Below, one piece after another: positions 1 to 8,994 of a stretch of DNA of 64,000 nucleotides (positions within the stretch are counted from its first letter, which is position 1; each line of letters begins with the position of its first letter). The stretch spans positions 372,001-436,000 of the forward strand of contig CBDFGS010000012.1 of the NCBI GenBank assembly GCA_965247255.1, in the 5' to 3' direction. Below the pieces are notes generated by a model. That model searched no databases. It saw nothing but the letters and a program-made list of their open reading frames with translations, and was not told the DNA's origin. Position numbers and translations under genes: made by a program. The stretch is from CBDFGS01 sp965247255 (lineage in GTDB: Bacteria > Chloroflexota > Dehalococcoidia > Lucifugimonadales > CAUZJF01).

Positions 1-2
1 GC

Positions 3-431
3 TCCATCCCGTTCGTGGGCGTGATAGAGCAGACCAATATGCTCGGGCCGGAGCACTACGGCGGGAAACACATAGTCTACCTCTCCAACTACCTCAACAC
101 GGCACATCCCTTATACGATCTCGAGCACCAGCAGTTGCTCGACGAGTACGTGCCCCACCTGCGCAAGATCAACCCCGACTTCGACCCATCCTGGATTAAG
201 GAGAGCTACTACCATCGCGTAGACGCGGCCCAGCCGATAATCGGTGTAGACTACTCGTCAAGCATGCCCGACCACAGAACGCCGATAGAGCGCCTATACC
301 TCGCCAACACGACCCAGGTCTATCCCGAGGACCGGGGGACTAACTATAGTGTGCGGATGGGCAACCGCGTCGCACAAATGGTGACGGAAGACCTCGGAGG
401 ACGGGCCTCCGAAGGCAGTGACATTTTGTAG
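3..431 (+). CDS. FAD-dependent oxidoreductase (amine-oxidase/protoporphyrinogen-oxidase-like), C-terminal part
   Basis: The frame is open from the left edge of the window, so the N-terminus with the Rossmann FAD-binding motif is missing. The visible residues resemble the C-terminal end of NAD(P)/FAD-dependent oxidoreductases related to HemY and UDP-galactopyranose mutase. The closing stretch with YLANTTQVYPEDRGTNYS followed by a glycine-containing helix is the second FAD-contacting segment typical of that family. The 3' end overlaps the longest possible reading of the next gene by 14 bases. The substrate cannot be told from this fragment. The family assignment comes from recognition of the C-terminal motif only. 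Confidence 0.6.
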   Translation, partial: SIPFVGVIEQTNMLGPEHYGGKHIVYLSNYLNTAHPLYDLEHQQLLDEYVPHLRKINPDFDPSWIKESYYHRVDAAQPIIGVDYSSSMPDHRTPIERLYLANTTQVYPEDRGTNYSVRMGNRVAQMVTEDLGGRASEGSDIL

Positions 432-510
432 GGCAGGTTGCAAACATGCCCTGGCGGTGAGGGCTACCAGGAGGGTCGAGAACCGGGGTTCCGGTACAAG
501 AGGTCCGATC

Positions 511-2385
511 TTGAGCAAGAAATCCGAGGAGAGAAGCTGGATCGGTCCCTTCGCCCAGCGGGGGAACGTTAGAGCCCGCCCTGAGTTTACCGAAGTGACG
601 GAGGAGAAAAGAGGCGAGCGTGGCATCGGCCTGCTGCTCGTCCTCCTCGTAGTCGCTGTCATCGCTCTGAGCACCGCCGGAGCGACGGTCGCCTTCTTCG
701 CTCTCCAGGACGGCGCATACGCGGTCGATCAGACGGCCAGATACCTGCCTGGCGACACCCAGATATACATCTCCCTCAACTTTGAGCCGGGCGATGACCA
801 GTTAGGTAGGGTCAGAGACATACTGGCGCGTTTCCGCGAGAACGCCGGCTTTCAAACGAAGCTCGACGAGCTGTTCCTAGACTCCCAGGAAGAGACGGGC
901 ATCCACCCCGAGCAAGACATCCTCCCTTGGCTCGGTCCAGAGGTCGCTTTCGGTTTCACAGACGTCGTAGGCTCAGCGGTGGCAGGCGCCACCGGCGGGA
1001 CTCCGTTGTTCGTGGGCTTTCTGGGCACCACCGACTCAAGCCTTTCGCTCTCAGTCCTCCGGAAGTGGACCGACTACAGGGAGCGCGAGGACACAGATAT
1101 CGAGTTCGAGACGAATGCCCACAAGGGCGTGGACCTCCTCAGCGACCACGACGCCGACGAACACTACGCCGTCACCGAGGGGTACGTTTTAGCTTCCTCG
1201 GACATAGACCTCCTGCGCGAGACCATCGACCGCTTGCAGCAGGGCGAAGAAAGCCCCGACTCGCTCTACTCGAACCCGAAATTCCAGAAGGTGCGGGAGG
1301 CCCTCCGGGACTCCCGCTTCATGACGTTGTACGTGGACACGTCCGCGATATGGAAGGACGCCCGACGCCAGTTCCTGGGCGCGGAGCAGTTCGGGGAATT
1401 ACGCCAGCAGCTCGAGGACCTGATTCCCGACTGGGTGGCCGTCACGGGCACGTTTATCGACCGCGGGGTCGACTTCGAGGTATCCGTCGCCACACCTGAC
1501 GCGGCCCTGGAGACGGCGGCCCAGGCGAATTCGGCGTCGGCCTCGAAGCTGACGCCTTCGGACGCGCTCGTCTTCGCCTCCTCAGCCGCCGACCCCGACC
1601 TCGGTAAGTTCCGCGAGCGGCTAGGGGAACAGCGACTCGATGAATTAGCCCAGGGCCTCCCTGTTTCGCCCGGCGAAGCGATGGGCATCGATCTCGGCGG
1701 CGACGCAACGCTCGCGGACCTCTTTGACCAGGGGTTGGCATTGCTGAAAACGTTCGTTGGCCTAGATGTAGAAAAGGATATATTGAGCTGGATGAGCGGC
1801 GAGGTGGCCCTGGGACTCCTGCCCACCGACTTTCGGAAGCTGAGCGCCGACCCCGGCTCCGAAGCGCTGAAAGCCGCCATCTTTCTACGGTTCGCGGCTG
1901 ACAAGCGCGAAACCGTTAAGGGCGCAATGGCCATTATCACTCGGTCACTGGAGACCGCGATAGGGTTGGAGGGAGAAGCGGTCTCCCACGGAGACGGCGA
2001 AGGCGTCGTGTTCGACCTCCGCGAGATGACGGGCTCCGGCGCCTACAACCCCGGCTACCTGGTGCTTGGCGAGCATGTCGTGATAGCCACGACAGAGGAC
2101 ACACTGCAGCTCACAGCGTCCGCGTCCGGCGGCGGGCAGCCCTCTTTGGCTGACGAACCCGAATACTCTCGACTGGCCGGAAATGCCCTCGGGAACAAAA
2201 ACCCGCTGGTCTACTTCAACCTGCGCGACATCGTCAAGGCCGCGGTGCAGGCGCTGGAGCCGGAGGAGCGCAGCGTGTACCGTGACAGCGTGGAGCCCTT
2301 CCTACAGCCGCTCCGCGCCTTGCTAATCGCTGGAGACACGCAGCCGGGACTCAGCCGTTCCTCAATCACCCTCACGATAGAGTAG
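511..2385 (+). CDS. DUF3352-type membrane-anchored protein
   Basis: About 624 residues from a TTG start at 511, chosen because AAGAGG lies 7 bases upstream. A GTG at 418 would add 31 residues but overlaps the previous gene. A single hydrophobic segment (about residues 41-69) is followed by a large extracytoplasmic region that opens with YLPGDTQIYISLNFEPGDDQ. That opening, and the repeated statements about cumulative residues of a two-lobed domain, match DUF3352 proteins common in Chloroflexota. No enzymatic motif is visible and the function is unknown. It is probably an envelope protein. Confidence 0.65.
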   Translation: MSKKSEERSWIGPFAQRGNVRARPEFTEVTEEKRGERGIGLLLVLLVVAVIALSTAGATVAFFALQDGAYAVDQTARYLPGDTQIYISLNFEPGDDQLGRVRDILARFRENAGFQTKLDELFLDSQEETGIHPEQDILPWLGPEVAFGFTDVVGSAVAGATGGTPLFVGFLGTTDSSLSLSVLRKWTDYREREDTDIEFETNAHKGVDLLSDHDADEHYAVTEGYVLASSDIDLLRETIDRLQQGEESPDSLYSNPKFQKVREALRDSRFMTLYVDTSAIWKDARRQFLGAEQFGELRQQLEDLIPDWVAVTGTFIDRGVDFEVSVATPDAALETAAQANSASASKLTPSDALVFASSAADPDLGKFRERLGEQRLDELAQGLPVSPGEAMGIDLGGDATLADLFDQGLALLKTFVGLDVEKDILSWMSGEVALGLLPTDFRKLSADPGSEALKAAIFLRFAADKRETVKGAMAIITRSLETAIGLEGEAVSHGDGEGVVFDLREMTGSGAYNPGYLVLGEHVVIATTEDTLQLTASASGGGQPSLADEPEYSRLAGNALGNKNPLVYFNLRDIVKAAVQALEPEERSVYRDSVEPFLQPLRALLIAGDTQPGLSRSSITLTIE

Positions 2386-2402
2386 AAGCTGGACTCGGCC
2401 AA

Positions 2403-2468
2403 GCTACCGGCGTCGCCTCGGCGCGCTACCACCGTCGCCCCGACGCGCTACCGGCGTCGGCCCGCCAC
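2403..2468 (+). repeat. Three tandem 22-bp units
   Basis: Three consecutive 22-base units each begin GCTACC and differ by a few substitutions (for example GCTACCGGCGTCGCC and GCTACCACCGTCGCC). They lie directly after the DUF3352 stop codon and before the nuoE-like gene. Nothing in the array looks like a hairpin terminator. The role is unknown. Confidence 0.7.
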
Positions 2469-2597
2469 GAGACCAGACGGCAACAAGACCTGGGGCCCCC
2501 TCTATCCAGTTCACGTCCCAGTCCCGCGGTTTGTCGCCCTATTGTGTCCGTGCTATCATTGTGACAAATTTAGCAATCTCCGGAGAGGCCACTCCTT

Positions 2598-3077
2598 GTG
2601 ACGCTGGTACAGCAGGACTTGAGGGAGCGCATCAGGCGCGCCCTGACCAGCCAGAAGCGACCTACCGTAACCGTACTTTCCTCCCTCCTATCGGCCCAGG
2701 ACGAGCTTGGCTACATCCCGAACGAGGCCATCGAAGAGGTGGCTGCCTTCGCCGACGCCAGCATCAACGACGTTTGGGGCGTCGCCTCCTTCTACACAAA
2801 CTTCCGCTTCACACCTCCTGCAGAGAACATCGTTGAGGTGTGCTGGGGCCCCACGTGCCACCTCCTCGGTGCGCCCGACATTCTGGCAAGAGTCCAGGAA
2901 GAGCTGGGCCTCGAAGGCGAAGGGGACACCGGGAACGGCAAGGTCACCCTCAAGTACAACACCTGTCTGGGGGCCTGCTCTCAGGGCCCGGTCATCAGCG
3001 TTAACCACCGGCTCAAAGGGCGCATGACTGAAGACGACGCTGCCAGCGCCGTAGCATCGTTGGCCGGAGGGCCATAG
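2598..3077 (+). CDS. nuoE: NuoE-like [2Fe-2S] thioredoxin-fold subunit
   Basis: The 159-residue protein has the helical N-terminal bundle and thioredoxin-like [2Fe-2S] domain of the NuoE/HoxE/FdhG (24-kDa) family. The four cluster ligands are seen as CWGPTC (Cys-x4-Cys) and TCLGAC (Cys-x3-Cys) about 35 residues later. WGVASFYTNF is the family signature. The GTG start at 2598 has GGAGAG upstream. It lies 9 bases before the nuoF-like gene and is followed by an FdhA-like gene, so it should pass electrons between the flavin subunit and the large iron-sulfur subunit of a soluble NAD(P)H-linked complex. No membrane Nuo subunits are nearby, so complex I is unlikely. Confidence 0.88.
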   Translation: MTLVQQDLRERIRRALTSQKRPTVTVLSSLLSAQDELGYIPNEAIEEVAAFADASINDVWGVASFYTNFRFTPPAENIVEVCWGPTCHLLGAPDILARVQEELGLEGEGDTGNGKVTLKYNTCLGACSQGPVISVNHRLKGRMTEDDAASAVASLAGGP

Positions 3078-3086
3078 CCCTCGCCC

Positions 3087-4862
3087 ATGGCCACATACAG
3101 TGAGCTAAAGTCGGCGGCTGACCAGAGGTGGCAAGAGCTTGTCGCCGGGGATAAGATCTGGGTCCGAGTTGGCGCCGCAATGTGCGGCCACGCCGCCGGC
3201 GCCCTCGATGTTCTCGAGGCATTGAAGGCCGAGCTCGCCGCGCGTGAAATCCCCGCCACAGTAGACGAGGTCGGCTGCCTGGGTATCTGCTTCGCCGAGC
3301 CACTCGTCGACATCCAGAAGCCCGGCGGCGCCAGGGTGTTCTTCAAGAACGTCTCGCCATCGGACGTGCCGCAGCTAGTCGACAGCTACGTCGCCGGCGG
3401 CGAGATACCAGCCGACAAAGCCCTGGGATTCTTGGGCGACGCCGGCGACCTTAACATCCCAAACCTCGATACCCTGCCATGGTTCCAGCTCCAGCAAAGG
3501 ATCGCGCTGCGGAACGCCGGGCACATCGCCCCCGACGATATCTACCAGTACATCGCCGGCGGCGGATACGCTGGGCTCGACAAGGCCATTTCGCACTTGG
3601 GCCCCGAGGCAGTCCTCAAGGAGGTTCTCGACTCGGGCCTTAGGGGTCGTGGCGGCGCCGCCTTCAAGACCGGCATCAAGTGGAGCTTCCTCGTCAGGGC
3701 CCTTGGACCTCCAAAGTACATCCTGTGCAACTGCGAGGAGGGCGACCCGGGAGCCTACAACGACAAGGGTATCCTCGAGAGCGACCCGCACACGCTACTG
3801 GAAGGGATGTGCATCGCCGGCTATGCGACCGGCGCCTCCAACGGCATCGTGTTCATCCGCCACGGCCACGACGGCCCCATAGACCGAACGGAGCGCGCCA
3901 TCGAGCAGGCCTACGAGGTCGGCCTCCTGGGTACGAACATACTGGGCTCCGAGTTCAGCTTCGACATCGAGGTGTCCCTCACCGGCGACTCATACGTCGC
4001 CGGAGAAGAGACCGCTCTGATGGAGTCCATCGAGGGCAAGCGCTCGATGCCGCGCTCTCGGCCGCCTTTCCCCGCGGCCGTCGGCGTCTGGAGCAAGCCC
4101 AGCAACATTAACAACGTCAAGACGCTCGCCTACGCCCCTGAGATCGTCTCCCGGGGCGGCGAATGGTTCTCGTCGATAGGTGTGAACGAGAGCACCGGCA
4201 CGGCCATAATCTGCCTCAGCGGCAACATCACCTACCCCGGCCTCTATGAGGTGCCAATGGGGATCACCCTCGCGCAGGTCATCGACGACATCGGCGGAGG
4301 CGTGCCCGAAGGCAAGAAGCTCAAGCTGCTGCAAACGGGCGGGCCGCTGGGAGGCGTTCTGGACGCCGACAGCCTCAGCATCCACCTGGACTTCGAAGAG
4401 ATGAAGGAGGCGGGCGCCATCCTCGGCTCCGGCGGCATCATCATCGCGGACGACGACGCTTGCGCCGTCGACCTGACCCGCGTCCTGGTAGCCTTCTGCC
4501 AGTACGAGTCGTGCGGCAAGTGTTTCCCGTGCCGCCTTGGAATGACGCACCTCCTCGAATTCGTCGAGCGAATCGGGAGACTCGAAGGGCGGCCCGAGGA
4601 CCTGGAGCTGATGCATAGCGTAGGCGAGACGATGCAGGCCGGCTCCCTTTGCGGCCACGGCCAGCTGGGCTTCAACCCCATCAGCTCGGCCTTGAAGTTC
4701 TTCGACGACGACTTCCGCGCCCACATAGAGGACAAGCGGTGCCCTACAGGGGCCTGCCTCAAACCCATGCTTTCGCCCAGGAACACACGCCCCTTCGCTG
4801 AGGACTTCCGGCCGGGCGCGCCCCTGGAGCTCGCGTCGATGCCCGATTCAAGTCCACGTTGA
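3087..4862 (+). CDS. nuoF: NuoF-like NAD(P)H/FMN-binding iron-sulfur subunit
   Basis: A 591-residue NuoF/HoxF/HndC-type protein. An N-terminal thioredoxin-like domain (about residues 1-115) carries Cys in AAMCGHAAGA and VGCLGIC; only three candidate ligands are visible, so its cluster may be lost or atypical. The NADH/FMN domain follows with RGRGGAAFKTG and CNCEEGDPGAYND, then a SLBB domain. The C-terminal [4Fe-4S] site is ESCGKCFPCR with the fourth Cys in GSLCGHGQLG. It should transfer hydride electrons between NAD(P)H and FMN and on to the iron-sulfur chain. It is coupled to the upstream nuoE-like gene. The FdhA-like gene is 203 bases downstream, past a repeat. Confidence 0.9.
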   Translation: MATYSELKSAADQRWQELVAGDKIWVRVGAAMCGHAAGALDVLEALKAELAAREIPATVDEVGCLGICFAEPLVDIQKPGGARVFFKNVSPSDVPQLVDSYVAGGEIPADKALGFLGDAGDLNIPNLDTLPWFQLQQRIALRNAGHIAPDDIYQYIAGGGYAGLDKAISHLGPEAVLKEVLDSGLRGRGGAAFKTGIKWSFLVRALGPPKYILCNCEEGDPGAYNDKGILESDPHTLLEGMCIAGYATGASNGIVFIRHGHDGPIDRTERAIEQAYEVGLLGTNILGSEFSFDIEVSLTGDSYVAGEETALMESIEGKRSMPRSRPPFPAAVGVWSKPSNINNVKTLAYAPEIVSRGGEWFSSIGVNESTGTAIICLSGNITYPGLYEVPMGITLAQVIDDIGGGVPEGKKLKLLQTGGPLGGVLDADSLSIHLDFEEMKEAGAILGSGGIIIADDDACAVDLTRVLVAFCQYESCGKCFPCRLGMTHLLEFVERIGRLEGRPEDLELMHSVGETMQAGSLCGHGQLGFNPISSALKFFDDDFRAHIEDKRCPTGACLKPMLSPRNTRPFAEDFRPGAPLELASMPDSSPR

Positions 4863-4889
4863 AGACGCTGGACACAATCACCCACCACT

Positions 4890-5020
4890 TGAACCACTCA
4901 GCATTAGTCCCCCGTTTGAAGGATGCCCGCACAACATCCCCCCTTTGTAAGAATGCCGAACACCATCCCCCCCTTTGAAAAAGGGGGGCTAGGGGGGATT
5001 TCCCCCTCTCTCGATGCCAG
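4890..5020. repeat. CCCCCTTTGAAAAAGGGGG-type palindromic intergenic repeat
   Basis: C-rich tracts ending in CCCTTTG recur at about 20-30 base intervals and end in a near-perfect palindrome (CCCCCCTTTGAAAAAGGGGG) followed by CTAGGGGGGATTT. The same motif occurs again near 7893-7945. It sits between the nuoF-like and fdhA-like genes. In RNA it would form a strong hairpin that could attenuate transcription or protect the upstream message. Dispersed repeats of this form are common in bacterial genomes, so it is probably a REP-like or miniature mobile sequence. Confidence 0.7.
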
Positions 5021-5065
5021 GTAAGCCCAGCTACAGACAAGCAAAGCTGGAGGCGGAGCATCCAC

Positions 5066-7855
5066 ATGGCCGGTGAGATAACCCTAACCATAGACGGCAC
5101 CGAGGTAACCACAACCCCCGGCACAAACGTGCTGCAGGCAGCCCTGGACGCCGGTATGTATATCCCATACCTCTGCTACTACCCGGGCATGAAGTCCTTT
5201 GGCGCCTGCCGCATGTGCGTCGTAACCGCCGAGCAGCCGGCGCCCGACGGTGAGCTACGCGCCCTCCCTGGACGTCCCGCGTCCTGCACCACGCCCGTCG
5301 CCGACGGCATGGTGGTCCGCACAAAAGAGCCCGAGGTCACGGGTCTTCGCCGAGGCATCATGGACCTGCTGCTATCCGAGCACCCCCATGGATGCCTAAC
5401 CTGCCATCGAGTCGATCTCTGCGGCCCGTCCGACATTTGCCTCCGCCACGTATCCGTCAACGACCGGTGTGTTACATGCCCCAAGAACGAGCGCTGCGAG
5501 CTCAAGGACACCGTCAGGTACCTCGAGATGGACATGGACACGCCGCTCACCTACAACAACCGCCAGCTCCCTCTCAAGGTCGACGACCCGCTGTGGGAGA
5601 TGGACATGAACCTTTGCATCGTCTGTGGCCGCTGTGTTCGCGTCTGCGACGAGGTCAGGGGCGACAACGCCCTCACGTTCACCGACAGAGCGGGGCGGAG
5701 TCTGATCGGCACCTCCCACGGCACATCGTTGCTCGAGTCGGGCTGCGAGTTCTGCGGGGCTTGCATAGACGTCTGCCCCACCGGGGCCCTCGTCGAGCGT
5801 ACCCACAAGTGGGACAAAGCCGTCAGCACGACGACCACCATATGCCCACACTGCCCCGTTGGGTGCCAGATAAAGCTCGACGTGGACAAACGCAACCGAC
5901 TCATCAGGACTACCCCCGACATCCACGCGCAAGCCAACCGAGGGCAGGTGTGCTTCAAGGGCAAGTTCGGCCTCGAGTTCGTAAACCGGGGTGAGCGCCT
6001 GCGCAAACCGCTCGTCCGGGCCGACGGTGAGCTGCAGGAGAAGACGCTGACCGAGGCGCTGGACTTTGTGGCGGAAAACCTGGCGAGATACATCGATGGC
6101 TCGTTCGCCATGATCGTCTCACCCCGCGGCGCCAATGAGGACAGCTACGTCGCGCAGAAGTTCGCCCGTTCCGTGATGAAGACCAACAACGTCGATATCT
6201 CGTCGAACCTGCGACCGGAGCTGGTCCCGCCGCTTGGCGAGATGCTCGGCGCTCAGGCGGGGACCAATCCCATATGGGACCTCGAGATGTCCAAGTGCTT
6301 CCTCGTGGTCTCCAGCAATATCACCGAAGAGCAAAACGTGGCCGCCGTACCGATCAAGAAGGCGGTCAGAGAGGGCGCCTCGCTAATCGTCGTGGACCCC
6401 AGGGAGACCGAGCTCACGCGCTACGCCACCAAGTGGCTCAGGCCGATCCCCGGTACCGAAACGGCGCTGATCGGCGGCATGATTCGAGCCATCGTCGACG
6501 AATCCCTTGACGATCATGAGTTCCTCGCCAACAGGTGTGACGGAGTCGATGCGCTCAAGAACAGCCTCTGGGGTTTCGACCTGATAAGGGTCTCGCGCGT
6601 CACTTCCATCGACATCGCCGACATACAGGAAGCCGCGCGGCTCTACGCGCGCAGCGACCCGGCCGCCATTCTGTACGCTCTCGAGACCCTCGCCCCGGAG
6701 CTGCGCGACCCCTGCGTGCGCGCCCTTGTGAACCTCGCCCTTGTGACAGGCAACGTCGGCAAGCCATCCTCCGGGCTCTACCCGCTATACCCGGGAGCCA
6801 ACGAGCAGGGCGCCAAGGACATGGGGTGCTCGCCGGACAACCTTCCCGGCTACCGGCCCGTGTCCGATGACACCGCGAGACGGTCGTTTGGGGACGCCTG
6901 GGGCACTCAGGTCCCGACCGACACCGGCGTTCCCTTGCGTGACACAGCCCTTGCGGTCCGCGAAGGCCGCATAAAGGCCCTCCTGGTCATCGGAGACAGC
7001 CCCAACTTCACCAACGGGGAGCTTTCTGACTTTGTCGATGCGCTCAAAGGGTTGGAGTTCCTGGTAGTGCAAGACTCCTTCTCCAGCGAGCTAACGGAGA
7101 TAGCCGACGCAGTCCTCCCTTCTGCGACGTTTGCGGAGAATCACGGCACCTACACCAACATGGAGCGGCGTGTCCAGCTACTGCGGCCCGCCGTGGGCGC
7201 CAAGGGCGACGAAGACGCGGACTGGAGCACCCTCTCCCAGATCGCAAGGCGCATGGGAGCCGCCGGCTTCGACTATGAGGGCCCCGAGAGCGTCTTCGCC
7301 GAAATCACCGGGGTAGTTGAGGTCTACGGAGGAATCTCCTACGAGCGATTGGACCAGGGCGGTCTGCAGTGGCCCTGTCTCGCGGCGGATATGGCCGATA
7401 CGCCTATCCTCTGCTCCCCCGATGCGGGCGGTCCCAGACTGACTCTAGCCGAGATGGCGCTCACCGAGCCCTCCGCCCGCGAGAACGCCGAATACCCTCT
7501 GATACTGGCGCCGGGCAGATTGCTGCACCAGGGCGACCGCGCGATAGAGATCGAAAAGGTCGGTAAGCGAAACGTCATCATGCGCGACCAGGTCGTCGTG
7601 CTCCACGAAGACGACGCGCGTTCGCTCGGCCTCGAGGAAGGCGACTGGGTTGACGTCGTTTCACCCACCGACAGAATTCGCGGCGTCGTCGACATCACCG
7701 GCCCGCATAAGGGGCTTGTCTCTACTACGTCGCTCTTCGGCGAGCTCGTGTCGCGACTGGACAGCTCCAGCGACCCCGACCCAATGCTGAAGGTGCCGGG
7801 ACTGCCCCTATCGCCGGCACGGGTGGAAAAGCTCGAGGAGGCCGCCGCCGATTGA
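5066..7855 (+). CDS. FdhA/NuoG-like molybdopterin oxidoreductase subunit lacking the formate dehydrogenase catalytic residues
   Basis: A 929-residue protein with the architecture of NAD-linked formate dehydrogenase alpha subunits. It has an N-terminal plant-type [2Fe-2S] domain (Cys in YLCYYPG, GACRMC), a NuoG-type region (HGCLTC and further Cys), two [4Fe-4S] motifs (CIVCGRCVRVC and CEFCGACIDVC), a Mo-bisMGD [4Fe-4S] site (CPHCPVGC ... QVCFKG), the molybdopterin domain and a C-terminal dinucleotide-binding domain. Aligned by eye to E. coli FdhF, the catalytic Cys/Sec-His pair becomes Arg383-Pro384 (NNVDISSNLRPE), and the active-site Arg of NPVRGQNN becomes Tyr575 (YPLYPGANEQG). The scaffold is conserved but formate oxidation is doubtful. 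It may act as a NuoG-like electron conduit or on another substrate. Confidence 0.85.
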   Translation: MAGEITLTIDGTEVTTTPGTNVLQAALDAGMYIPYLCYYPGMKSFGACRMCVVTAEQPAPDGELRALPGRPASCTTPVADGMVVRTKEPEVTGLRRGIMDLLLSEHPHGCLTCHRVDLCGPSDICLRHVSVNDRCVTCPKNERCELKDTVRYLEMDMDTPLTYNNRQLPLKVDDPLWEMDMNLCIVCGRCVRVCDEVRGDNALTFTDRAGRSLIGTSHGTSLLESGCEFCGACIDVCPTGALVERTHKWDKAVSTTTTICPHCPVGCQIKLDVDKRNRLIRTTPDIHAQANRGQVCFKGKFGLEFVNRGERLRKPLVRADGELQEKTLTEALDFVAENLARYIDGSFAMIVSPRGANEDSYVAQKFARSVMKTNNVDISSNLRPELVPPLGEMLGAQAGTNPIWDLEMSKCFLVVSSNITEEQNVAAVPIKKAVREGASLIVVDPRETELTRYATKWLRPIPGTETALIGGMIRAIVDESLDDHEFLANRCDGVDALKNSLWGFDLIRVSRVTSIDIADIQEAARLYARSDPAAILYALETLAPELRDPCVRALVNLALVTGNVGKPSSGLYPLYPGANEQGAKDMGCSPDNLPGYRPVSDDTARRSFGDAWGTQVPTDTGVPLRDTALAVREGRIKALLVIGDSPNFTNGELSDFVDALKGLEFLVVQDSFSSELTEIADAVLPSATFAENHGTYTNMERRVQLLRPAVGAKGDEDADWSTLSQIARRMGAAGFDYEGPESVFAEITGVVEVYGGISYERLDQGGLQWPCLAADMADTPILCSPDAGGPRLTLAEMALTEPSARENAEYPLILAPGRLLHQGDRAIEIEKVGKRNVIMRDQVVVLHEDDARSLGLEEGDWVDVVSPTDRIRGVVDITGPHKGLVSTTSLFGELVSRLDSSSDPDPMLKVPGLPLSPARVEKLEEAAAD

Positions 7856-7884
7856 CCACCCTTGCCCATACCCCGAGCCGCGAG

Positions 7885-7950
7885 TCTTTTTCCCCCTTTG
7901 GATGAGTCTGTTTCCCCCTTTGAAAAAGGGGGTTAGGGGGATTTGACCCC
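7885..7950. repeat. Second copy of the CCCCCTTTGAAAAAGGGGG-type palindromic repeat
   Basis: TTCCCCCTTTG appears twice. The second copy runs into the palindrome CCCCCTTTGAAAAAGGGGG followed by TTAGGGGGATTTGA. It is the same family as the repeat at 4890-5020. The two copies bracket the FdhA-like gene. It may act as a terminator-like hairpin after that gene. Confidence 0.7.
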
Positions 7951-8153
7951 CCGACCAAAGACAGTCCTGAGTCCCTTCCCAGGACTACGCCATCGGAGAA
8001 TCGGGATTCTGAGCGGAAGGGAAGCAGCAGAGCAGGTTGGGGCCATGAAACGTTGCTGTATCCGAAACGGTTACTCCAACGTTGTACAAGTTGAATAGGT
8101 ACCCATCACCTTTCAAACAGAAAAGGTCGTGAGATCATAGATATGGAGGGTTT

Positions 8154-8903
8154 GTGAATTTGGCCACAATTCAGCAAAGACCGGCCGTCAAGCTAGCCGA
8201 GTCCACCGTGCTCGAGAGGAAGGACGTCACCGAAGACCTCCTTCTGATATGGATCGAAAAGCCCCTGGGCTTTACCTTCAAGGCCGGCCAATACTGCACC
8301 ATCGGACGAGACGGCATCGAGCGCGCCTACTCCATCGTCTCGGCGCCTCACGAGAAGTCGCTGGAACTCTTCGTGGAGCTCGTGCCGCCCCCCGAGGGCA
8401 TGCTCACCCCAAAGATCTGGGAGCTCCATGAGGGCGACAAGCTCACCATACGGCCACGGGCAAAAGGCCTTTTCGTCTTCAAGCCCTCACTTCCCAACCA
8501 TCTCTTCGTGTCCACCGTTACGGGCGTCGTCCCCTTCATCAGCATCCTGCGCGACTATCTCAGCAACGGTCGCGACGGCCACCGGTTCTATGTGCTGCAA
8601 GGCGCCAGCTATGCGGACGAGTTTACCTACGACGAAGAGCTCGAGTCCCTCGCGCGCCGGCATCCCGACCTCGTCACCTACGTCCCGACGCTCAGCCGGC
8701 CCACCGAGGAGCGCAACGCGAGCTGGACCGGCGAGACAGGCCGTGTGAACGCCGTCGTCGAGAAGCACGTCGCGGAGTTCGGCCTCCTGCCCGAAGACAC
8801 CCTCGTCTATGCCTGCGGCCACCCCGGGATGATCGAGGACGTCAAAGAGCGCATGATTCCGAAGGCGTTCAAGGTCGAGGAAGAGCGCTTCTGGAAGCAA
8901 TAG
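8154..8903 (+). CDS. Ferredoxin-NADP reductase family flavoprotein
   Basis: 249 residues with the FNR fold and no iron-sulfur domain. The FAD-binding RAYSIVSAP matches the RxYS motif (about residues 60-68), TGVVPFISILRDY matches the pyrophosphate/nicotinamide loop, YACGHPGMIEDV is the NADP-domain motif, and the C-terminus EERFWKQ ends in the aromatic-rich tail seen in bacterial Fpr proteins. The GTG start at 8154 has GGAGGG upstream. About 300 bases separate it from the FdhA-like gene on the same strand. It probably exchanges electrons between NADP(H) and a ferredoxin or flavodoxin, possibly linked to the redox module upstream. That link rests on neighbourhood only. Confidence 0.85.
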   Translation: MNLATIQQRPAVKLAESTVLERKDVTEDLLLIWIEKPLGFTFKAGQYCTIGRDGIERAYSIVSAPHEKSLELFVELVPPPEGMLTPKIWELHEGDKLTIRPRAKGLFVFKPSLPNHLFVSTVTGVVPFISILRDYLSNGRDGHRFYVLQGASYADEFTYDEELESLARRHPDLVTYVPTLSRPTEERNASWTGETGRVNAVVEKHVAEFGLLPEDTLVYACGHPGMIEDVKERMIPKAFKVEEERFWKQ

Positions 8904-8994
8904 CGCCGCTCAGTTCCCCTGGTGCGTTGCTGATACCTTCCTGTTCGCTGAGCCCGCGAAGATGCGGCTGAAGGGCGCACCTAGTGCCCGGGGC

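Noticed and set aside
927..1499. Long Arg/Pro-rich frame inside the DUF3352 gene
   Set aside because: Typical GC-rich shadow of the real gene; no ribosome site or domain.
3990..4724. 244-codon minus-strand frame inside the nuoF-like gene
   Set aside because: Complementary-strand shadow of a well-supported gene; composition follows the codon pattern of nuoF.
4860..5060. CRISPR-like array from the C-rich repeats
   Set aside because: Units are irregular, short and palindromic with no spacers of constant length; no cas genes in the window.
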